Position numbers and translations under genes: made by a program | Assembly: GCF_038405225.1 (NCBI RefSeq) | Contig: NZ_CP151657.1 | Location: 806,001-870,000, forward strand | DNA from: Arthrobacter citreus | Lineage (GTDB): Bacteria; Actinomycetota; Actinomycetes; Actinomycetales; Micrococcaceae | DNA length: 64,000 nt | Direction of reading: 5' to 3' | Part shown: positions 51,898 to 61,106 of the stretch, in pieces | Numbering within the stretch: position 1 is the stretch's first letter | Layout: each line of letters opens with the position of its first letter | Notes under the pieces: model-generated | Told to the model about the DNA's origin: nothing | Seen by the model: only the letters and a program-made list of their open reading frames with translations | Database searches by the model: none

Positions 51898-53117
51898 GCC
51901 TGTGCTGCCCGTTCGTTCTCCGGCGCCTCGGTGCCTTCAAGCCAACTGCGGATATCGGTGCCGTGCTGGTTGAGCAGGGGCGGAGCAAGGTGAGTGCGGT
52001 TGGTTGTTTCAGTGCCTTCTGCGGCTGAGAAAAAGCGCAGCGGCGGGCCGGGCAGGGTGATCGTGCCCAGGACGGGATGTTCAACATCAACTACGAGCCC
52101 CTGGGAATGGACCTGCTCCCACTCGTACACTTCATCGAGCGTGCGCACCTTGCCCGCAGGAATGCCGGCGGCGCGCAGCTTCTCCAGGAGGGGCTCGGCG
52201 TCGTATTCGGCGAAGGCCTCCTCCACGGCCTCGATCAGCGCGGCGCGATTGCGGACCCGCTGGGCGTTTCCGGCGAACTCGGGCCGGGATGTGTCGATGC
52301 CGAAAGCCGCGGCAAAGGTCTCCCACAGCTTTTCACTGCCCACGCTGATCTGCACCTTGCCGCCCCGGCAGGAGAACAGGCCGTAGGGGGCAATGGACGG
52401 ATGGTGGTTGCCCTGGGCTTCGGGCACCTCGCCCGCCACGGTGTGGCGGGTGCCCTGGAACGCATGGACGCCGACGACGGCGGCCAGCAGCGATGTGCGG
52501 ACCACCTGGCCCTTGCCGGTGCGTTCGCGTTCAAGCAGCGCCGCCAGAAGGCCGAACGCGCCGTACATCCCCGACAGCAGGTCAGCGATGGGGACACCGA
52601 CACGCTGGGGATCATCGGGACCGGAACCGGTCAGCGACATCAGGCCGGCCTCGCCCTGGACAATCTGGTCATAGCCGCTGCGGGTGGCCTCCGGACCGTC
52701 GTGTCCGAATCCGCTGATGGAGAGGATCACCAGCCGGGGGTTGAGCTCATGCAGCTGCTCCGGCGAGAAGCCCAGCCGGTCCAGCACGCCCGGGCGGAAA
52801 TTCTCCACCAGGACGTCGGCGCGCCGGACGAGGTCGCGGAGCACGGCCACGCCGTCGTCGGACTTCAAATCCAGGCTGATGGATTCCTTGTTCCGGTTGC
52901 AGGACAGGAAATAGGTGGCCTGCTGGTCATCCTCGGGTCCCACGAAGGGCGGGCCCCAGCTGCGGGTGTCATCGCCGGTGCCGGGTGTCTCAACTTTGAT
53001 GACGCGTGCGCCGAGGTCGGCGAGCATCATGCCGGCATGGGGACCGGCCAGGGCGCGGCTGAGGTCGACAACGAGGTAGCCGTCCAGTGGTCCGCGGGAA
53101 ACGGGAGTGGTGCTCAT
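51894..53117 (-). CDS. CaiB/BaiF family III CoA-transferase
   Basis: A 407-residue formyl-CoA-transferase-like protein. Family motifs: LDGYLVVDLSRALAGPHAGMMLADLGARVIKVETPGTGDDTRSWGPPF at the N-terminus, LSCNRNKESISLDLKSDDGVAVLRDLVRRADVLVENFRPGVLDRLGF with the catalytic Asp region near 170 (YDQIVQGEAGLMSLTG), and the C-terminal small domain VRTLDEVYEWEQVHSQGLVVDVEHPVLGTITLPGPPLRFF. These enzymes move CoA between dicarboxylates or hydroxy acids. It lies between a MatC-like carrier and accDA; a malonate, succinate or related dicarboxylate would fit, but the acids involved cannot be read from the sequence. Confidence 0.85.
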   Translation of the reverse strand: MSTTPVSRGPLDGYLVVDLSRALAGPHAGMMLADLGARVIKVETPGTGDDTRSWGPPFVGPEDDQQATYFLSCNRNKESISLDLKSDDGVAVLRDLVRRADVLVENFRPGVLDRLGFSPEQLHELNPRLVILSISGFGHDGPEATRSGYDQIVQGEAGLMSLTGSGPDDPQRVGVPIADLLSGMYGAFGLLAALLERERTGKGQVVRTSLLAAVVGVHAFQGTRHTVAGEVPEAQGNHHPSIAPYGLFSCRGGKVQISVGSEKLWETFAAAFGIDTSRPEFAGNAQRVRNRAALIEAVEEAFAEYDAEPLLEKLRAAGIPAGKVRTLDEVYEWEQVHSQGLVVDVEHPVLGTITLPGPPLRFFSAAEGTETTNRTHLAPPLLNQHGTDIRSWLEGTEAPENERAAQA

Positions 53118-53163
53118 GGTGAAGTCTTTCTGTTGGGGAAATGCTGCGGCGCGGGCTGGAGGT

Positions 53164-54525
53164 TTAGAGCCAGCCGGGAACCACCATCACCAGCCAGGCC
53201 ACCAGCGGTCCGGCGACGACAATGATTCCGCTGTAGCCAAGAATCTGCTTGTAGAAGCGGTCCTTGTCCACGCCTTCGGGCGCATTGGCCAGGACCAGGG
53301 CGCCGTTGGTGGAGAAGGGGGACACATCAACAATCGTGGAAGAGACGGCCAGGGCGCAGATGAGGCCGACGGCTCCAATCTCGCCGGAGGCAAGGAACGG
53401 AACAGCCAGCGGAATCAGCGCGGCGAGGATGGCGGTGGAGGAAGCGAAGGCGGAGACGACAGCACCGATGTAGCAAATGAGCAGGGCAGCCAGCAGCGGC
53501 ATGCCCAGGCCGACGACGGCGTCGGACACGTACTCAACGGTGCCCGCTTCCTGCAGGACTCCCACGAAGGTGAGCATGCCGCAGATGAGCAGGACGGTGG
53601 TCCAGCTGATCTTGTTGATGGCGCCCTTCTGGGCCTGCGGGGACACCAGGGCCAGGACCATGGCGATCGTGATGGAGACAAAGCCAACGTCAACCTTGAA
53701 GCCGAGGGCAATGACCGCCAAAGCAATCAGCCCCGCAATGGTGACGATCTGCGGGAACAGCTCGCTGCGGCTCTTGGTGGCTGCAACGCCGTCACCGGCG
53801 GGGTCGCGGGGGCCGTACATGCCGGAGCCGAAGCCCTTGAGGGCCACGTCGCCGCGGCCGGCGGTGCTGAGGTTCATGCGTGCCTGGGCCACCTCTTCGA
53901 CAAAGGCACCCGCCTTGCCGCTGCGCAGCTTGCTGCCGCCCAGGACAAAGAACAGGATGAGGGCGATGAACGTGTTGAACAGCAGGCTGGCCATGAAGAC
54001 GGCGAAGGGGCTGGATTCCAGGTCAGTGCCGCCGATGATGCCGTTGACGGTGACGCCGTACACGGCAATGGGGGAGAAGCCGCCGGCCTGTGCGCCGTGG
54101 ATCACCATCATGCCCATCATCAGCGGGTTGATCTTGTGCTTGGCGGCGAATCCGAGGGCGATGGGTGCCACGATGGCGACGGCAGCGGGGGACAGCGCAC
54201 CGACGGCGGTGATGATGGCCGTGATGGCGAACATGATCCAGGGGATCAGCGCCACCCGGTTGCCGACAAGGCGCACGGCTCCCCGGACCAGCAAATCGAT
54301 GGTTCCGTTGTTCTGCGCTATGGCGAAGAGGTAGGTCACCCCCACAATCGTCAGGAACAGACCGCCGGGGAAGTTGGCGAGGATGTCTTCCGTGCTCATG
54401 CCGAGGAAAACGAAACCCAGAAGGAAAGCGCCAACAAAGGCAAGCGCCCCCATGTTCAGGGGCAACACCGTGGCCAGGAGGAACATGGCCACCAGTATCA
54501 GGATGGAGAGGATTGGAGCGGACAT
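53164..54525 (-). CDS. Dicarboxylate carrier, MatC/SLC13-like
   Basis: A 453-residue integral membrane protein with about 11-12 helices. The N-terminal stretch ILSILILVAMFLLATVLPLNMGALAFVGAFLLGFVFLGMSTEDILANFPGGLFLTIVGVTYLFAIAQNNGTIDLLVRGAV is the MatC N-terminal pattern, and the rest follows the ion-transporter superfamily (SPAAVAIVAPIALGFAAKHKINPLMMGMMVIHGAQAGGFSPIAVYGVTVNGI; VSPFSTNGALVLANAPEGVDKDRFYKQILGYSGI). MatC transports malonate in rhizobia; other dicarboxylates are possible. I start it at ATG 54525 (AGGGAAC 7 nt upstream); the frame is open to 54597. Divergent from a GntR regulator and 46 nt ahead of the CoA-transferase. Confidence 0.78.
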   Translation of the reverse strand: MSAPILSILILVAMFLLATVLPLNMGALAFVGAFLLGFVFLGMSTEDILANFPGGLFLTIVGVTYLFAIAQNNGTIDLLVRGAVRLVGNRVALIPWIMFAITAIITAVGALSPAAVAIVAPIALGFAAKHKINPLMMGMMVIHGAQAGGFSPIAVYGVTVNGIIGGTDLESSPFAVFMASLLFNTFIALILFFVLGGSKLRSGKAGAFVEEVAQARMNLSTAGRGDVALKGFGSGMYGPRDPAGDGVAATKSRSELFPQIVTIAGLIALAVIALGFKVDVGFVSITIAMVLALVSPQAQKGAINKISWTTVLLICGMLTFVGVLQEAGTVEYVSDAVVGLGMPLLAALLICYIGAVVSAFASSTAILAALIPLAVPFLASGEIGAVGLICALAVSSTIVDVSPFSTNGALVLANAPEGVDKDRFYKQILGYSGIIVVAGPLVAWLVMVVPGWL

Positions 54526-54700
54526 CAAAAGTTCCCTACGTCGAAGGTTCCGGCGCATACCAGTGTCGTCCGCCGGGGTGAAAGTGACAAACACCACACT
54601 TGCACTGGACTAGCCTCTTAGACTCTGGGTCTCTTTGTCAATTGCTGGCTATACTCATTTCGGACCGGCGGACGCCCGGTCACCGTAGAAAGAGGTTGCC
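54526..54700. promoter_or_regulatory. Divergent control region, matC-like gene and GntR gene
   Basis: 175 bp containing both promoters. A TATACT hexamer at 54650-54655 is the best -10 for the regulator gene; its -35 is not clear. Operator sites for the GntR protein are expected here, but none stands out by eye. Confidence 0.45.
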
Positions 54701-55393
54701 ATGCCCGGCTCAGACGGCAAGGGGTTTGTCCGGGTTTCACGGCCGCGGCTGTACGAGCGCCTGGTGGAGCAGCTGCTGGGTTTCATCGCCTCGGCCGGTC
54801 TCGGACCCGGTGACCTGCTGCCTGCCGAGCGGGATCTGGCAGAGCGGATGGGAGTGTCCCGTGCCACCCTGGCGCAGGCGCTGGTGGCCCTGGAAGTGCT
54901 CGGAGTCATTGACGTTCAGCATGGGACCGGCGCAGTACTGGTCTACCGTCCCAGTGTCGCGTCGGTGCTGCGGGAACTGCGCGAGCACCGCGACCGGATG
55001 CCGGAGATCGTGGAGGCCCGAAGCACCTTGGAAGTGAAGCTGGCAGCACTCGCCGCAGAGCGCAGGACCTCGGAGGATCTCGAAACAATCGATGCGTCAT
55101 TGACCGTGATGGCCAACGAGATCACCGACGGCAGCCGGGGAACCGAGGGGGACGAACTCTTCCACCAGGCCGTGGCCGCTGCTGCCCACTCATCCATCCT
55201 GGCGTCGATGATGACGTTCATTTCCGAGCTGGTGCGCGAGACCCGTTTGGCATCCCTGGGCCAGCCCGGACGGCCCGAGCGGTCCCTGGAATCGCACCGT
55301 GCCATCGCTGACGCCATTCGTTCGTCCGATCCGCAGGCTGCTGCGGAGGCCATGCAGGCCCATATCGATCTGGTCTCCGAAACCGCGATGTAG
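54701..55393 (+). CDS. GntR/FadR-family transcriptional regulator (FCD domain)
   Basis: A 230-residue regulator: winged-helix N-terminus RLYERLVEQLLGFIASAGLGPGDLLPAERDLAERMGVSRATLAQALVALEVLGVIDVQHGTGAVLV and an FCD effector domain (about 95-225, VEARSTLEVKLAALAAERRTSEDLETIDASL ... DELFHQAVAAAAHSSILASMMTFISELVRETRL ... SHRAIADAIRSSDPQAAAEAMQAHID), where Asp/His residues form the metal/effector site. It is divergent from the MatC-like carrier, the standard layout for a local repressor released by the carried acid. In rhizobial mat operons the regulator is also a GntR protein. Confidence 0.87.
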   Translation: MPGSDGKGFVRVSRPRLYERLVEQLLGFIASAGLGPGDLLPAERDLAERMGVSRATLAQALVALEVLGVIDVQHGTGAVLVYRPSVASVLRELREHRDRMPEIVEARSTLEVKLAALAAERRTSEDLETIDASLTVMANEITDGSRGTEGDELFHQAVAAAAHSSILASMMTFISELVRETRLASLGQPGRPERSLESHRAIADAIRSSDPQAAAEAMQAHIDLVSETAM

Positions 55394-55608
55394 TTCTTTG
55401 GAAGCTGGTTCCCGCAACGGTGCCGGCTTGCCGGCGGGGGTCTGCGATGCGCCTGGTAGCCCCTGGGTTGCCTGTTCCCCACCTGACGAATCCATCGGTA
55501 GTTCTCCGAAAAAGACGGGTATCCGACCGGCAATAATGGGGCGCTTTTGGGCCTGCTTTGGGCTTTTTTGACGCTGGAAATGTCAGTGCCGGGTGACACC
55601 CTGAAGAC

Positions 55609-57345
55609 ATGGATCAGAACGGATCTCCCACCGGCCCCGGCCCCGGCCCCGGCCCCGGCACCGGCCCCGGCACCGCACAGGCGGCAGCTGGCAGCTTCTC
55701 GGTTTTTGTTGCCGGGTTCGGTATGGCGATTTCGGGTGACACTTGCCAGCCCGGCACTGTTGGCCAGCGGGCCGGCAGTGATCTCCAGGAGCAGGGCGGG
55801 GTTTACCGGGACGGATTCTCCGGTTCACTGGCGTTGCAAAGTGTGGGGTCTCTGAACGAGGAACAAGCCGGGGACGTGCTGTCCCGTTTGAACCACCTGT
55901 CCCGGTGGGTGCAGGCACAGCAGGCCAGGGTCCTGTCCCGGATGCAGACCATCTACGAGGATGAAAGCCTGTTCCTCTCCGGCCTTCCTGACAGGGACAT
56001 GGCCTTCAGCCTGGCGGCGGAGGAAGCCGCGAGGATTCTGGGGGTGCCTACCGGTACGGGAACCAAGTTGATGCTCGAAGCCCGATCCCTCAGCACAACC
56101 CACGCCTCCACCCTGGAACGGTTGGGAACCGGGCAGGTCAGTTACGGACACGTTCAGACCATGGTTGAGCAGTCCGTAGGTGTGCCGGCCACCGAGCTGG
56201 CAGCGTTCGAAACCGAATTGTTGGAGTCTGCCGCGGGCGATACCGCTGCACAGTTTCGGGTGAAGGCTCGGCGGCTGCGCGAGAACCTGTATCCGGAAAC
56301 CATTGTGGAGCGTCAGTGCACTGCGTTTGAGGCCCGGCGGATTTGCCTGCAGCCCGAAACCGACGGCATGTCCTGGATTTCAGCGCTTCTGGCCGCCGAG
56401 ACAGCACAAACAATCTATAACCAGCTCAGCAAGGCCGCCCGGGGTGAGCAAGCGGCTGGAGATCCGCGCCGGGTGGATCAGCTGCGTGCGGATATCCTCG
56501 CGGAACTTCTGGAGGGGCATCATCATCCTGGCACTGGCACTGGCACTGGCACTGGCACTGGCACTGGCACTGGCACTGGCACCGGCGCCTACTCCGACGC
56601 CGGAGCGGATGCTGGGACCGACACCGACACCGACTCTGACGCCGACGGCGACAGTCGTGGCGTGCGCCGGGCCAAGACCAGCAAACAGTTCGATGATTGC
56701 CACGGATCAAAAGCCCGGACCGAAATCTTGGTGCTGATTAACGCCGAAACGTTGTTCGGAGCCGACGATCGCGCAGCTGAACTGCTGGGGTACGGTCCAA
56801 TCAGTCCTGAAAGGGCCCGGCGGATGGCACGCGAAGCCGTGAAGTGGACACCTGTGGAGAGGGATCCCAACACCGCGGAGATCCTGCGGGTGGGCAATCG
56901 GCGAAAAGTTGCTGAGGGTCTCAAACGGTTCCTCCGGGCCAGAGACGGGACCTGCCGGTTCCCCGGTTGCGGGACCAACGCGCTGATCTCTGAGATAGAC
57001 CATACAAAACCGTGGGCCCAGGGCGGAGCCACGCATCACGACAACTTGGAACACCTGTGCCGGCGGCACCACATGTTCAAAACCAGGGGTTTCTGGAAAG
57101 CCTGCCAGCCCAGTCCTGGAGTCATCGAGTGGACGTCGCCGGGAGGACGGAAGTACCGCACCGAGCCGCAGCTCAGCCTGGCCCGGGACAAGGACGGTTC
57201 TTCACCTGTGGAGGAGGCCGCAGATACTCCCGGTTGCCGCAACAGCCAAAGGGCGGATGCGATGGGAGGAACAGACCCACGGCTTCCAGGTTTATTGGAC
57301 CGCGGTGACCCGGACGGTTATGGCTCCGATCCTCCGCCCTTCTAA
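55609..57345 (+). CDS. DUF222 / HNH endonuclease domain protein
   Basis: A 578-residue protein of the actinobacterial DUF222-HNH family (relatives of mycobacterial 13E12 repeats). DUF222 covers about 75-395 (LNEEQAGDVLSRLNHLSRWVQAQQARVLSRMQ ...), and the C-terminal HNH nuclease is ARDGTCRFPGCGTNALISEIDHTKPWAQGGATHHDNLEHLCRRHHMFKTRG, with the zinc Cys pair and the catalytic His in EIDHTKPW. The N-terminus is (P-G)n and a (G-T)n tract lies near residue 310. A separate Asp/Ala/Thr-rich acidic segment follows it. Such genes are multicopy in this group and have been proposed as mobile or selfish; none of its copies is close by. Confidence 0.85.
   Translation: MDQNGSPTGPGPGPGPGTGPGTAQAAAGSFSVFVAGFGMAISGDTCQPGTVGQRAGSDLQEQGGVYRDGFSGSLALQSVGSLNEEQAGDVLSRLNHLSRWVQAQQARVLSRMQTIYEDESLFLSGLPDRDMAFSLAAEEAARILGVPTGTGTKLMLEARSLSTTHASTLERLGTGQVSYGHVQTMVEQSVGVPATELAAFETELLESAAGDTAAQFRVKARRLRENLYPETIVERQCTAFEARRICLQPETDGMSWISALLAAETAQTIYNQLSKAARGEQAAGDPRRVDQLRADILAELLEGHHHPGTGTGTGTGTGTGTGTGTGAYSDAGADAGTDTDTDSDADGDSRGVRRAKTSKQFDDCHGSKARTEILVLINAETLFGADDRAAELLGYGPISPERARRMAREAVKWTPVERDPNTAEILRVGNRRKVAEGLKRFLRARDGTCRFPGCGTNALISEIDHTKPWAQGGATHHDNLEHLCRRHHMFKTRGFWKACQPSPGVIEWTSPGGRKYRTEPQLSLARDKDGSSPVEEAADTPGCRNSQRADAMGGTDPRLPGLLDRGDPDGYGSDPPPF
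56530..56583 (+). repeat. GGCACT hexamer microsatellite in the HNH gene
   Basis: Eight perfect GGCACT units followed by GGCACC, encoding Gly-Thr repeats. Being a multiple of three, copy-number change would alter length but not frame. A related CCCCGG-type tract encodes the Pro-Gly repeat at 55631-55670. Confidence 0.9.
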
Positions 57346-57476
57346 CAAGGCGTGCGATCTTTGTGAAGGCCTTCTTGCGACAGCTTCTTTCCGGGCGCCT
57401 GCCCTGTCCCTCAACTTTGCCGGCCGCTCGGCAACAGGAGCTCCGGTGGCAGAAAAGAAACGCGGGTGGCAGAACA

Positions 57477-57515
57477 AAGAAGAGAACCGCCGCAGGTTGC
57501 GACGGTTCTCTTCTT
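57477..57515. terminator. Bidirectional terminator between HNH gene and aceE
   Basis: A 13-bp perfect outer stem (57477-57489 with 57503-57515) with an inner CGCA/TGCG extension and an AAGAAGAG/CTCTTCTT base, serving the two convergent genes. Confidence 0.85.
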
Positions 57516-57593
57516 TACTCCTGTATCCAGGAGACCCTGTATCCAGAAGATGCCCTATTCAGGAAACCCTTGGCGCAGGAGCTGCCTGAACGC

Positions 57594-60332
57594 TTAGGCG
57601 TCGCCGCCGGCGTTGCCGGAGGTTCCCGCATTCACGTTGAGCAGGTCGTACTTCTTGATCGCTTCAGTCGGCGCACTGGCGTCAACCTCGCCGCGGCGGG
57701 CGAGCATTTCCAGGGTCCGGACAACCATGGAGTGCGAATCGATCTTGAAGTACCGGCGTGCGGCGGCCCGGGTGTCAGCGAACCCGAAGTCGTCAGCACC
57801 GAGAGTGGCGAATTCGTTGGGAACGAACTGCCGGATCTGGTCCGGTACGGCCTTCATATAGTCCGTGCTGGCGACGATCGGTCCGGTGGCGCCTGCGAGC
57901 TGCTTGGTGACAAACGGCACGCGGGGTTCGGCGTCGGGGTGCAGGAACGCGTCCTCCTCGGCAGCCAGGCCATCGCGGCGAAGCTCGTTCCAGGAAGTTA
58001 CTGACCAGACATCGGCGGAAACGCCCCAGTCCTCGGCCAGGATCTTCTGGGCTTCCAGAGCCCACGGCACGGCAACGCCGGAGGCCAGCAGCTGGGCGCG
58101 GGGGCCGTCGATCTTGGCCGGCGCCAGCAGGTAGATGCCCTTGATGATGCCTTCGACGTCCAGCTCCTCAGGAGCCTTCGGCTGCAGGATCGGCTCGTTG
58201 TAAACCATGATGTTGTAGATGACGTTCGGATCCTTCGAATCCGGGCCGTACATCTCCTCAAGGCCGTGCCGGACAATGTGCCCGATCTCGTACCCGTAGG
58301 CCGGGTCGTAGGTCTTCACAGCCGGGTTTGTCGAGGCCAGGATCGGTGAATGGCCGTCAGCGTGCTGCAGGCCCTCACCGGTCAGGGTGGTGCGTCCTGC
58401 GGTTGCCGAAATCAGGAAGCCGCGGGCCATCTGGTCGCTGGCTGCCCAGATGTAGTCACCGGTGCGCTGGAACCCGAACATCGAGTAGAAGACGTACACC
58501 GGAATCAGCGGTTCACCATGGGTGGCGTAGGCAGTGCCGGCCGCGGTGAACGCAGCGATGGAACCGCCTTCGTTGATGCCCACGTGCACAATCTGGCCCT
58601 GCGGGGACTCCTTGTAGGCCAGGACGAGGTCCCGGTCCACGGAGAGGTAATTCTGTCCCTTGGGGTTGTAGATCTTTGCCGTCGGGAAGAAAGAGTCCAT
58701 GCCGAAGGTGCGTGCTTCATCGGGGATGATCGGCACAATCCGCTTGCCGAATTCCTTGTCCCGCATGAGGTCCTTGAGCAAACGCACGAAGGCCATGGTG
58801 GTGGCGGCCATCTGCTTGCCGGAACCGCGGTTGGCAACCTCGTACGCCTTTTCATCCGGCAGCTTCACCGGTGCGTGCTTGACCCGGCGCTCGGGAACGT
58901 TGCCGCCGAGTTCGCGCCTGCGCTCAAGCATGTACTTGATCTCCGGAGCGTCGGGGCCCGGGTTGTAGTACGGGGGCTGGTACGGATCGGCTTCGAGCTG
59001 CTCGTCGCTGATCGGGATCCGCAGGTGGTCGCGGAAGGCCTTCAGATCATCCAGGGTCAGCTTCTTCATCTGGTGGGTCGCGTTGCGTCCCTCGAAGTGC
59101 GTGCCCAGGCCGTAGCCCTTGACCGTGTGGGCCAGGATGACGGTCGGCTTGCCCTTGAACTCCATGGCGGCCTTGTACGCAGCGTAGACCTTGCGGTAGT
59201 CATGCCCGCCGCGCTTGAGCTGCCAGATTTCCTCATCGGTGAGGCTCGCGACCAGTTCCTTGGTCTCGGGGCTCTTGCCGAAGAAGTGCTCGCGGACAAA
59301 GCCGCCGTTCTCGGCCTTGTAGGTCTGGTAGTCGCCGTCGGGGGTGGAATTCATGATGTCCACCAGCGCGCCGTTCTTGTCCTTCTCCAGCAGCGAGTCC
59401 CACTCGCGGCCCCAAAGAACCTTAATGACGTTCCAGCCGGCGCCCCGGAAGAAGGCTTCCAGTTCCTGCATGATCTTGCCGTTGCCGCGCACCGGACCGT
59501 CGAGGCGCTGCAGGTTGCAGTTCACCACGAACGTCAGGTTGTCCAGCTTGTCGTTGGCTGCAAGCTGGAGCAGGCCGCGCGATTCAGGCTCATCCATTTC
59601 GCCGTCGCCCAGGAAGGCCCAGACGTGCTGGTCGGACGTGTCCTTGAGACCGCGGTTCTGCAGGTACCGGTTGGACTGCGCCTGGTAGATCGCGTTCATG
59701 GGGCCAATACCCATGGACACGGTGGGGAACTCCCAGAAGTCCGGCATCGAGCGCGGGTGCGGGTACGAGGAAAGAGCGTGTCCCTCGCGGGACTTCTCCT
59801 GCCGGAACCCGTCCATGTCTTCTTCGGACAGCCGGCCTTCAAGGAAGGCACGCGCGTACATGCCGGGGGAGGCGTGACCCTGGAAGTAAATCTGGTCTCC
59901 GCCGCCCGGATGGTCCTTGCCCCGGAAGAAGTGATTCATGCCCACTTCATAAAGGGTTGCTGCACCGGCATAGGTGGAGATGTGTCCGCCGACGCCGATT
60001 CCGGGACGCTGGGCGCGGTGCACCATGATGGCGGCATTCCAGCGCAGCCATGCGCGGTAGCGCCGCTCGACTTCCTCGTCGCCCGGGAATTCCGGTTCCT
60101 GATCCACGGGAATGGTGTTCACATAGTCAGTGGTGGTGACCATGGGAACGCCAACCGACTGCGCACCGGCGCGCTGGAGCAGGGAACGCATGATGTACTG
60201 GGCCCTTTCGGTGCCCTGGGAACGGATCAGTTCATCGAGTGACTGCATCCATTCCGCGGTCTCCTCGGGGTCACGGTCCGGGAGCTGGTTGGTTAACCCG
60301 CTCAGGATGTCCGTTGTGTCTTCTGCGGCCAC
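57594..60332 (-). CDS. aceE: Pyruvate dehydrogenase E1 component, homodimeric type
   Basis: AceE decarboxylates pyruvate with thiamine diphosphate and passes the acetyl group to the E2 lipoyl domain. The 912-residue protein is the single-chain form: [78 protein letters not shown] near 90-170, the ThDP motif [31 protein letters not shown] near 245-275, and the transketolase-like middle and C-terminal domains. GTG 60332 follows GAGAGGT. In actinobacteria aceE usually borders the fab region; here accDA, the CoA-transferase, the MatC-like gene, GntR and the HNH gene lie between. Confidence 0.96.
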   Translation of the reverse strand: MAAEDTTDILSGLTNQLPDRDPEETAEWMQSLDELIRSQGTERAQYIMRSLLQRAGAQSVGVPMVTTTDYVNTIPVDQEPEFPGDEEVERRYRAWLRWNAAIMVHRAQRPGIGVGGHISTYAGAATLYEVGMNHFFRGKDHPGGGDQIYFQGHASPGMYARAFLEGRLSEEDMDGFRQEKSREGHALSSYPHPRSMPDFWEFPTVSMGIGPMNAIYQAQSNRYLQNRGLKDTSDQHVWAFLGDGEMDEPESRGLLQLAANDKLDNLTFVVNCNLQRLDGPVRGNGKIMQELEAFFRGAGWNVIKVLWGREWDSLLEKDKNGALVDIMNSTPDGDYQTYKAENGGFVREHFFGKSPETKELVASLTDEEIWQLKRGGHDYRKVYAAYKAAMEFKGKPTVILAHTVKGYGLGTHFEGRNATHQMKKLTLDDLKAFRDHLRIPISDEQLEADPYQPPYYNPGPDAPEIKYMLERRRELGGNVPERRVKHAPVKLPDEKAYEVANRGSGKQMAATTMAFVRLLKDLMRDKEFGKRIVPIIPDEARTFGMDSFFPTAKIYNPKGQNYLSVDRDLVLAYKESPQGQIVHVGINEGGSIAAFTAAGTAYATHGEPLIPVYVFYSMFGFQRTGDYIWAASDQMARGFLISATAGRTTLTGEGLQHADGHSPILASTNPAVKTYDPAYGYEIGHIVRHGLEEMYGPDSKDPNVIYNIMVYNEPILQPKAPEELDVEGIIKGIYLLAPAKIDGPRAQLLASGVAVPWALEAQKILAEDWGVSADVWSVTSWNELRRDGLAAEEDAFLHPDAEPRVPFVTKQLAGATGPIVASTDYMKAVPDQIRQFVPNEFATLGADDFGFADTRAAARRYFKIDSHSMVVRTLEMLARRGEVDASAPTEAIKKYDLLNVNAGTSGNAGGDA

Positions 60333-60679
60333 GGCAAACCTCTCTCATGTACAGATTGTGTCTGCACGAATACGTCTGTGGGGATCCGGTCTCTTTACCG
60401 GGCGATCACTCTCGGCTGCGCGGATGCTGGTGCCTCCGGAGCCTCTTCGCTCCACTCTAGTCCCGGCGGACGGGTGTTGCGTAGCCCGTTCGCTAACGGC
60501 GGTTGGGCTTCGGTTCGACATTACCCGTCCGCGCACGGGACGCGTACCCGCGCATGCGATACCTTGCCGCCGGAACCTTGTAGGTTCCGGACAAAAGGTG
60601 TTGGCTTGTGTCCTAGACACCACATCTCGCCCAAATATGTGATTCCCTTGTATTTATGCAGTCAACCAGGAGGAGTGAA
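60333..60679. other. Divergent intergenic region, aceE and DUF3052 gene
   Basis: 347 bp with no gene. It contains two perfect inverted repeats, CCGGAACC-TTGTA-GGTTCCGG (60570-60590) and GTGTC-CTA-GACAC (60608-60620), both on the DUF3052 side. Confidence 0.6.
60570..60590. promoter_or_regulatory. Perfect 21-bp inverted repeat upstream of the DUF3052 gene
   Basis: Eight-base arms CCGGAACC and GGTTCCGG with a TTGTA spacer. It is either an operator or an RNA hairpin in the leader; a second palindrome GTGTC-CTA-GACAC follows at 60608-60620. Confidence 0.5.
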
Positions 60680-61099
60680 GTGAGCGAGGCCGAAGCCGTC
60701 ACGGATAAGAACGTGGCGGGAAGATTGGGTTTCAAAGACCAAGACCTGATTCAGGAATTCGGTTACGACGAGGACGTCGATTTCGACCTCCGAGACGGCC
60801 TCGAGGACTTGGTGGGGAGCGAGCTCCTGACGGAGGAGGACCACGAAGTCGTAGACGGAGTCATCCTCTGGTGGCGTTCCGACGACGGGGATCTGGTGGA
60901 CGCCCTGGTGGATTCCATCACCACCCTCGACGACGGCGGCGTTGTCTGGGTCCTGACTCCCAAATCGGGACGGGACGGGTACGTTCCGCCTGCCGATATT
61001 GAAGAGGCAGCACCCACAGCGGGCCTGCACGTTACTACATCACCAGCAGTCAGCAGCGACTGGGCCGCAACCCGCCTCGTCGCCCGCCGCAAGAAGTAG
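60680..61099 (+). CDS. DUF3052 family protein
   Basis: A 139-residue acidic protein of an actinobacterial family of unknown function: VAGRLGFKDQDLIQEFGYDEDVDFDLRDGLEDLVGSELLTEEDHEVVDGVILWWRSDDGDLVDALVDSITTLDDGGVVWVLTPKSGRDGYVPPADIEEAAPTAGLHVTTSPAVSSDWAATRLVARRKK. GTG 60680 follows AGGAGGAG at 60668-60675; an ATG at 60656 is too close to it upstream. By memory, mycobacteria keep the same aceE-DUF3052-AhpE order. The peroxiredoxin starts 7 nt downstream. Confidence 0.88.
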   Translation: MSEAEAVTDKNVAGRLGFKDQDLIQEFGYDEDVDFDLRDGLEDLVGSELLTEEDHEVVDGVILWWRSDDGDLVDALVDSITTLDDGGVVWVLTPKSGRDGYVPPADIEEAAPTAGLHVTTSPAVSSDWAATRLVARRKK

Positions 61100-61106
61100 C
61101 ACCGGT

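Noticed and set aside
56530-56583. Phase-variable switch in the HNH gene
   Set aside because: Hexamer units cannot shift the frame; only length variation is possible.
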